A DNA stretch of 64,000 nt. Source: a candidate division TA06 bacterium. GTDB taxonomy: Bacteria; Edwardsbacteria; AC1; EtOH8. Below the pieces are notes generated by a model. The model was not told the DNA's origin, searched no databases, and was given only the letters and a program-made list of their open reading frames with translations. The stretch's first letter is position 1; each line of letters opens with the position of its first letter. Positions 59,009-64,000 of this stretch are shown here, in pieces. The position numbers and the translations under genes were made by a program. The DNA lies in assembly GCA_016235665.1 (NCBI GenBank), contig JACRJI010000008.1, positions 248,001 through 312,000 of the forward strand. Direction: 5' to 3'.

Positions 59009-60802
59009 TTACCTTATTAACGATATTTTTTGGGTTTGTGTAATGTCTTCTGTTTTTTGACAGATAAAATAGACGCCATTGGATAATCGCTGCCCTTGCT
59101 CATTGGTCCCACTCCATGTTAAATTGTATATTCCCGCATTCTGTTTGCCATTGATTAATGTTTTTACTCTTTGCCCGGTAATATTATAAATATTTAAAGA
59201 AACATGTTGGGTTTTATCCAAAGAATACTGGATATTTGCCAAAGCATAAAACGGATTTGGCCATAATTTTATTTTTTGCACTTTACCTTTTGCATTTTCT
59301 GTTGGCTCTCCCTCCACTCCACCCGGCGTCCCATCGGCATATATCCTCTGTGCGTATATATAAAACTCTTCCCAAGCGCATACTAAACCACCTGAAAGAT
59401 CACTGCATACCTTAGGGTACCTATCGGAAGCAGTTGATACACTGTCTACAGTGACACCCGTAGCACCCCAATATGCTAAACCTTCATTTGTTAAACGCTG
59501 TGAATAAAGCCTTGTCTGGCCAGCAACTATTAACACATCACCAGAATCATCTTTACTTATATTATAATCCCCACCAGGAAAGAAATTAAAGACCTCACTA
59601 CCATTACTCCATAGGGGTGTTGCTGTTACATCGAAACTTTGTGCAGTATCAAGATTAACAATAATAAAACCATTATCGTCATTTGCACATAAAACATCCC
59701 ATCCACCAGAACCGTACCTGCCAGTAAAAACCCCCACGCTATCCCATTGCTTGACTCCATTGCTGTCAAACGATTGAACGTATGTTTTCCCGTCAACAAG
59801 AAAATCATACCAACCGATGTACGCCCCGCCAATATTATTTGGCACTGGGTTGTTGGCTAGTTGTATACTATCTCTCACACAAACTGATATTCCATCCGCT
59901 ATCCATCTAATGTTACCCAACGAATCCAATAATTGGGCATATATATCTTTCCCCGTAGTGTTCCTATTACGGTAATCTTCCCACCAAGTTATCGCTGTTG
60001 AGCCTTTATTGTTAACACATACTAATGGGTCAAGCTGTAAATCATCCGCCGTGCATACCGGCACTCCGTCAGCCTGCCACAATATGTTACCATTGGCATC
60101 CACCCGCTGGGCATATATGTCGTCGCTGGTCGTTCCCACATCCCTTTCATCCTGCCAGGCCATCACCGCCCCGTTCCTCCCGTCGGCGCACATGTTCACA
60201 TAGGCCGAGGGTAGGCTGCATACAGTTATCCCGTTCTCCGGCCACACCCGGTTGCCCAGGCTGTCCAACCTTTGGGCGTATATATGAGGATATCCCGTGC
60301 CGTCACGGCCCCATTCCTCCCAGGATATGATCGCTCCACCGGCTCCGTCGCTTACTATATCGGCAAACCACGCTTCGCTGTTGGTCAAACTGCATACCGG
60401 AACTCCGTCTGTCTGCCACACCATATTGCCCCCGCTGTCCACCCGCTGGGCGTATATGTCATAATCCGTGTCGCTGCCGCCTAACCGGTATTGTTCCTGC
60501 CAGCAGATTATGGCCCCGCTTTTTCCGTCCGTGCAGATCCGGGCTTGCTCCGGAAAACCCACGTTTACCACCCGTATACCGTTAGGCTGCCAGCTAGGGG
60601 ATTTGACCCCTCCCCGCTGCGAAGAGGATTCGGGGACCGGCACTGAACAAAGCCCTGAGCCTGCCGAAGGGCGAAATGTTAGGCCGTCTTTTGGCCGGGC
60701 ATGGTCCTCCCGCTGGTCGTGGGCAAATACCCGGGCAACAGGCTGGGCAATTGCCGTGACGTAAAGCAACGCTGCTGCAAGCAACAAAAATATCTTTTTC
60801 AT
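59009..60802 (-). CDS. Exported repeat protein with FlgD-like sorting domain, 597 aa
   Basis: Signal peptide MKKIFLLLAAALLYVTAIAQ. A repeat of about 50 residues occurs five to six times with the core DxYAQRVDSxGNxxWxxDGV and VCS, alternating with SDGAGGAIISWEEW-like strands; it may form a propeller. The end (LWPNPFYALANIQYSLDKTQ, LSNGVYFICQKTED) is the sorting domain. Residues about 41-50 are coded by a short palindromic repeat (60652-60672). GC content falls sharply in the segment 59.4-60.0 kb. The stop is 11 bases before the next start. Confidence 0.78.
   Translation of the reverse strand: MKKIFLLLAAALLYVTAIAQPVARVFAHDQREDHARPKDGLTFRPSAGSGLCSVPVPESSSQRGGVKSPSWQPNGIRVVNVGFPEQARICTDGKSGAIICWQEQYRLGGSDTDYDIYAQRVDSGGNMVWQTDGVPVCSLTNSEAWFADIVSDGAGGAIISWEEWGRDGTGYPHIYAQRLDSLGNRVWPENGITVCSLPSAYVNMCADGRNGAVMAWQDERDVGTTSDDIYAQRVDANGNILWQADGVPVCTADDLQLDPLVCVNNKGSTAITWWEDYRNRNTTGKDIYAQLLDSLGNIRWIADGISVCVRDSIQLANNPVPNNIGGAYIGWYDFLVDGKTYVQSFDSNGVKQWDSVGVFTGRYGSGGWDVLCANDDNGFIIVNLDTAQSFDVTATPLWSNGSEVFNFFPGGDYNISKDDSGDVLIVAGQTRLYSQRLTNEGLAYWGATGVTVDSVSTASDRYPKVCSDLSGGLVCAWEEFYIYAQRIYADGTPGGVEGEPTENAKGKVQKIKLWPNPFYALANIQYSLDKTQHVSLNIYNITGQRVKTLINGKQNAGIYNLTWSGTNEQGQRLSNGVYFICQKTEDITQTQKISLIR
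60652..60672. repeat. REP-like palindrome inside a coding region
   Basis: GCCCT-GAGCCTGCCGA-AGGGC is a 5-bp hairpin whose wording (CCCTGAGNNTGNCGAAGGG) I know as a common dispersed repeat in bacteria. Here it is read in frame near the N-terminus of the 59009-60802 protein. Confidence 0.5.
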
Positions 60803-60926
60803 TTTCTTCTCTTATCGCATTACTTTTAAACAAAGATTCTTAACGTAAAAATCCTTTTAAATCCATTTCATTTTTATTGTATCCAAGATTAACTAAAGTC
60901 CGAAACATGTAGACACGATCATTACG

Positions 60927-61421
60927 TCATATCTCCTTAAGCCCCGCCTTGAACGACCGTACCAGCACCGTTCCCGTGGAAAGTATGAATTCCACCGAGC
61001 GGCCGTAATCTCCTCCGGTATCCTCGGCCGTTATTGGAATGTTCAGGGAGTTAAGCACCCTTTTGGCCTCCTGGGCGTTCCGCTGGCCGATGTTGACCCC
61101 GCCGTCCCTGCGGTTCAATAAAAGTCCGGCGAACATAGTGGCCCCGCCGGCCAGTTTGGCCCTGATCCTGAAGCGCTGACAGCCCAGTCCCTCCATCTCC
61201 AGCAGCATCTGTTCTATTGCTGTCTGGGGGCACTTGCCCGGCTGGGCCTTAAGCCGGCTCATCTCAGGCGACGGAAGCATTACATGGGCCAGTCCCCCGA
61301 TCCTGGCCTCCGGATCGTACAATATTATGGCCAGGCAGGAACCAAGACCATGGGTGGTGATGATGGCTGGCTCCCGCTCCACCCTTAAGTCGGCAATTTT
61401 TACTATTACTTCGTTGGACAA
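60927..61421 (-). CDS. cheD: CheD chemoreceptor glutamine deamidase, 164 aa
   Basis: THGLGSCLAIILYDPEARIG carries the catalytic Cys and GLAHVMLPSP the His. LAGGATMF and NIGQRNAQEAKRVL are conserved. It deamidates Gln in receptor helices and can act with CheC. It is 16 bases past cheR, in the same operon. Confidence 0.94.
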   Translation of the reverse strand: MSNEVIVKIADLRVEREPAIITTHGLGSCLAIILYDPEARIGGLAHVMLPSPEMSRLKAQPGKCPQTAIEQMLLEMEGLGCQRFRIRAKLAGGATMFAGLLLNRRDGGVNIGQRNAQEAKRVLNSLNIPITAEDTGGDYGRSVEFILSTGTVLVRSFKAGLKEI

Positions 61422-61437
61422 TTATTTTAAACCGTAT

Positions 61438-62262
61438 TTAGCCGTTAAGCTGATATATACGTTCCTTGGGATCAAAAGGGGTAAAAGATTCTTTAACTGT
61501 TCCGAAAAGCGTTTCCACTTTGCCCAGCACCAGGAAACCTCCGGGACGCAGGCTTTTTTTGAAACTATCGAAGATGAACTCCTGGGCCTGACGGGAAAAG
61601 TAGATCAGCACATTGCGGCATAATATCAGGTCCAGGCCGGAAAAGACTGATGGTTCCAGCAGATCAAAATGCCGGTATTCCACCATTCGCTTGATGCCGT
61701 CGTCCAAATGATAATTCTTTGAATTCTGTTTGAAGTATTTTTTTATCAGTTCGGAAGGGATCTCATTCATGCTGTTCTGGTCATAAATACCCTGCCGGGC
61801 CTTCTCCATGCTTTGCCGGTCAATATCGGTGGCAATGATCCGGCAGGGGCGGTTTATGCCGCTTCCTCCTGAGAACTCCCGCCACAAAATGGCCAGGCTG
61901 TAGGGCTCTTCTCCCGAAGAGCATCCGGCGCTCCAGATGGTAAGGGGACTGTTCTGGTCTGCTTGGCCAGCCAGCAAAGGCATAACCCTGGCTGATATCG
62001 CCTTAAAAGTCTCGGGGTTGCGGTAAAAATTGGTGACGTTGATGGTCAGGGCATCCAGTAATTTTGGGTACTCGGACTTATCCTGAGCCAGCCTCCGGGC
62101 ATATTCCGGATATGTGCTAAGCTGGCAGGCTCTCAGCCGGACGGCCAGCCGCCTTTTTAACGGCCGTTCCTTGTATTGCAAAATGTCAAAGCCGGTATCG
62201 GCGTTTATCATTTTGGCCAGTTCCATCAACTGGGGATCAGTGATGGCGTCTTTGAACATCAT
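61438..62262 (-). CDS. cheR: CheR chemoreceptor methyltransferase, 274 aa
   Basis: An N-terminal helical domain (LKRRLAVRLRACQLSTYPEY) precedes the methyltransferase core: IWSAGCSSGEEPYSLAI is the SAM loop, RIIATDIDRQSMEKARQGIY the second motif and LDLILCRNVLIYFS the third. It methylates receptor Glu residues, opposed by CheB. It overlaps the preceding gene by 4 bases. Confidence 0.96.
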   Translation of the reverse strand: MMFKDAITDPQLMELAKMINADTGFDILQYKERPLKRRLAVRLRACQLSTYPEYARRLAQDKSEYPKLLDALTINVTNFYRNPETFKAISARVMPLLAGQADQNSPLTIWSAGCSSGEEPYSLAILWREFSGGSGINRPCRIIATDIDRQSMEKARQGIYDQNSMNEIPSELIKKYFKQNSKNYHLDDGIKRMVEYRHFDLLEPSVFSGLDLILCRNVLIYFSRQAQEFIFDSFKKSLRPGGFLVLGKVETLFGTVKESFTPFDPKERIYQLNG

Positions 62263-63866
62263 CTTTTTTCGGCCAGATCAAGATTGCGCCTGATCATCTG
62301 GTTTGATGGATCCAGCTCCAGAGCTTTTTTCCACCATTTCACCGCATTGTCCTTTTGCCCCTGTTTAAGGCAAAGATTTCCCAGCTTGTAAAGCTGCTGG
62401 ACATCCGCCAGCCCCATGCCGGCCACCCGGGAAAGCACTTCCACCGCCTGGGCCCAGAGGCTGTTGCGGTAATAAAGCTCTGAAAGATTTTGAAGCAGAG
62501 TTCTGTTTTCCGGGGAGACCTTGAGCGCGGCCTGGTAGTGGCGTTCCGCCTCTTCCACCTGGCCCCGGGCCTGCCAGAGAGCGGCAATATTGTTCTCGGA
62601 TGACGGGTTGATCCGTCCGCCTTGGGAGCACTCCTGCCAGTGTTCTATGGCTTGATCCCATTGGCTGCTGCGATAGGCTGCCAGGCCCAGCAGAAAACTT
62701 CCCAACAGGGTTTTCTTTCCCTGCTGTTCCAGCGACAACAACTGATCCCGGGCAGAGCTCCACTCTTTTTTGCGGCAGGCCAGATGGGCCAGATTGAGTT
62801 TTGGGGTCAGGCTTCCCGGGTCCATCTCTAAAGCTTTTTTATACTGACGGACGGCATCATCGTATTCCCCCATGGCTTCCAGGGCCAGCCCCAGATTATT
62901 GTAACTGCAGGCTTTTTGGGGTTCAATGGCAATGGTCTCCAGGAATTCGGTGGCGGCCTCGGCGTACTCCGCCTTACGGAAATGGATCAGGCCCAGATAG
63001 AAACGGGCATCGGCCTCATCTGGTTTGATCTCCACTATCCTCCGGTATTCCCGGTAAGCCTCTTCGTACATCTGGGTCTTGTAAAAGGCGATCCCCAGGT
63101 TGCGGTGTTCATCAACCGCCCCGCTCCCGGTTCCGGCAGCGGTCCGGGCCCTTTCGTTGCCCCGTTTGACCAGTCCCGCCCGCAGCAAACCGTAAATGAC
63201 CTTGGAGGTCAGGAATTCTCCCAGCGAAGAAGCCTCCATTACCTCGCCCATGGTGCGGCGGCCATCTATCAGCTGCATCACCTGGCGCTCTTCCTCGTTC
63301 AGCTCCATCTCCACCTGCTGGGAGCCTTCTAAAATAAGCCTTTCCAGAATTATCTGGGTCCCCGGCAGTTTGGCTTCCAGATTTTTCCATTCGTCGATCC
63401 GGCGGGCCTCTTCCAGCAGCAGATTCAGGACATCCAGTGATACTGTAATGGTCTCCTCGGTGGGCAGGGTGTCCGGTTCAAAAAAGAAATCCCCCTCTTC
63501 CCAGCGCAGCAGATAAAATATGGCATCAGCAATCTGCCGGGAAACATCGGATTCCAGGTCCTGTTTGGTCAGCAGCCCCAAATGGATCAGGATGCCGCCT
63601 AACCGGCGGCCATCCGTATCAGCTTGCTGATGTTTCAGGGCCTCCTCCAGCTGGGAATTGGTGATTAAACCCCGGGACAGCAAACGGTCGCCTAACCGGT
63701 CGGGCCGGTTCAACAGATTGCTGTAACATATCTTTCCGTCGTTGAAAAATATGCTTCCGAAATTCTTGCCGTCAGTGACCTTCAAACATCCGGTCTTGTG
63801 TCCCACCGACAGAAGCTGAAGCACATCGGGCAGGCTTATTTCCTTAAAGGATCCTTTAATGGCCAT
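62259..63866 (-). CDS. DUF4388 (PATAN)-TPR protein, 535 aa
   Basis: The start MAIKGSFKEISLPDVLQLLS, then GKNFGSIFFNDGKICYSNLL, is a DUF4388/PATAN domain. A region with LGDRLLSRGLITNSQLEEAL and LGGILIHLGLLTKQDLES follows. From about residue 260, nine or so TPR units run to the end (AVDEHRNLGIAFYKTQMYEE, KACSYNNLGLALEAMGEYDD). Similar proteins accompany chemosensory and gliding genes as adaptors. No signal peptide. Confidence 0.85.
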   Translation of the reverse strand: MAIKGSFKEISLPDVLQLLSVGHKTGCLKVTDGKNFGSIFFNDGKICYSNLLNRPDRLGDRLLSRGLITNSQLEEALKHQQADTDGRRLGGILIHLGLLTKQDLESDVSRQIADAIFYLLRWEEGDFFFEPDTLPTEETITVSLDVLNLLLEEARRIDEWKNLEAKLPGTQIILERLILEGSQQVEMELNEEERQVMQLIDGRRTMGEVMEASSLGEFLTSKVIYGLLRAGLVKRGNERARTAAGTGSGAVDEHRNLGIAFYKTQMYEEAYREYRRIVEIKPDEADARFYLGLIHFRKAEYAEAATEFLETIAIEPQKACSYNNLGLALEAMGEYDDAVRQYKKALEMDPGSLTPKLNLAHLACRKKEWSSARDQLLSLEQQGKKTLLGSFLLGLAAYRSSQWDQAIEHWQECSQGGRINPSSENNIAALWQARGQVEEAERHYQAALKVSPENRTLLQNLSELYYRNSLWAQAVEVLSRVAGMGLADVQQLYKLGNLCLKQGQKDNAVKWWKKALELDPSNQMIRRNLDLAEKR

Positions 63867-63888
63867 TTGTCAGATCAAAAATAATGAA

Positions 63889-64000
63889 TTAAAATTCTTC
63901 CATTAGCCTGTCTTCAACCCAGGGCCAGTTTTCTTCAATGGTTCCAGTCTTTTCCGCCAGTATGTCATCAGATTTTGCTTGGATTGCTGGTTCCGGCAGG
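63889..64000 (-). CDS. C-terminal end of an acidic protein (runs off window)
   Basis: A frame enters from the window edge and ends at 63889: the last residues are GTIEENWPWVEDRLMEEF. It is 36 codons, acidic, and stops 22 bases before the DUF4388 gene start. It is too short for a family; the position suggests another member of the chemosensory operon. Confidence 0.55.
   Translation of the reverse strand, partial: LPEPAIQAKSDDILAEKTGTIEENWPWVEDRLMEEF

Noticed and set aside
1-64000. tRNA, rRNA, CRISPR array or replication origin
   Set aside because: No cloverleaf, rRNA-like stretch, spacer array or DnaA-box cluster was seen by eye in any intergenic gap.

Overview
The window is a 64 kb stretch of a bacterial chromosome. 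Every gene I can support lies on the minus strand, so genes are read from high to low coordinates. The content suggests a Gram-negative, uncultivated lineage near the FCB group or a related candidate phylum (Edwardsbacteria/TA06/WOR-3-like). The clues are three very large exported proteins with a FlgD-like C-terminal sorting domain, many lipoproteins with carboxypeptidase-regulatory-like domains, a TolC efflux system, sigma-54 activators and a standard FabH/FabD/FabG/ACP/FabF type II fatty acid block. That placement is inference; there is no rRNA or tRNA here.

Layout, low to high coordinate: (1) 1-8.8 kb, an AT-rich accessory region. It has an alpha/beta hydrolase, a membrane protein, a radical SAM/SPASM maturase with an unlisted 39-residue Cys-rich peptide gene beside it (likely RiPP pair), and six small exported paralogs with an UshA-like/thioredoxin protein among them. 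Four of the six small genes are each bracketed by their own private 17-22 bp inverted repeat. (2) 8.9-10.4 kb, a hybrid histidine kinase. (3) 10.7-16.9 kb, a run of five small genes headed by a 46-residue exported proline-rich peptide. It lies behind a 1579-residue Ser/Thr kinase-ATPase-TPR-GAF-sigma-54 activator. A -24/-12-like promoter and three palindromes at typical enhancer distance lie between them, so this looks like a self-contained sigma-54 signalling module. (4) 17.1-22.4 kb, a TetR-controlled TolC/MacA/MacB-type efflux operon with a perfect palindromic operator on a consensus promoter. (5) 22.7-26.1 kb, a large Kelch-type exported protein. (6) 26.3-37.5 kb, housekeeping genes: acyl-CoA dehydrogenase, rnc, fabF, acpP, fabG, fabD, fabH, plsX, rpmF, ddl, pdxJ, with an AT-rich lipoprotein gene embedded between fabD and fabG. 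(7) 37.7-44.3 kb, a tightly overlapping set of two radical SAM proteins, a methyltransferase, two glycosyltransferases and a second sigma-54 activator. (8) 44.3-64 kb, a chemosensory locus: DUF4388-TPR protein, CheR, CheD, CheB, TPR protein, CheW, two chemoreceptors, a CheW-like protein and a PEGA-type Ser/Thr kinase, with two very large exported proteins inserted between cheD and cheB. CheA and CheY are not in the window.

The two most original signals are the sigma-54 peptide module (about 10.6-16.9 kb) and the inverted-repeat-bounded small exported gene cassettes with the neighbouring RiPP pair (about 2-8.8 kb). All functional statements come from reading motifs by eye; no database search was run.
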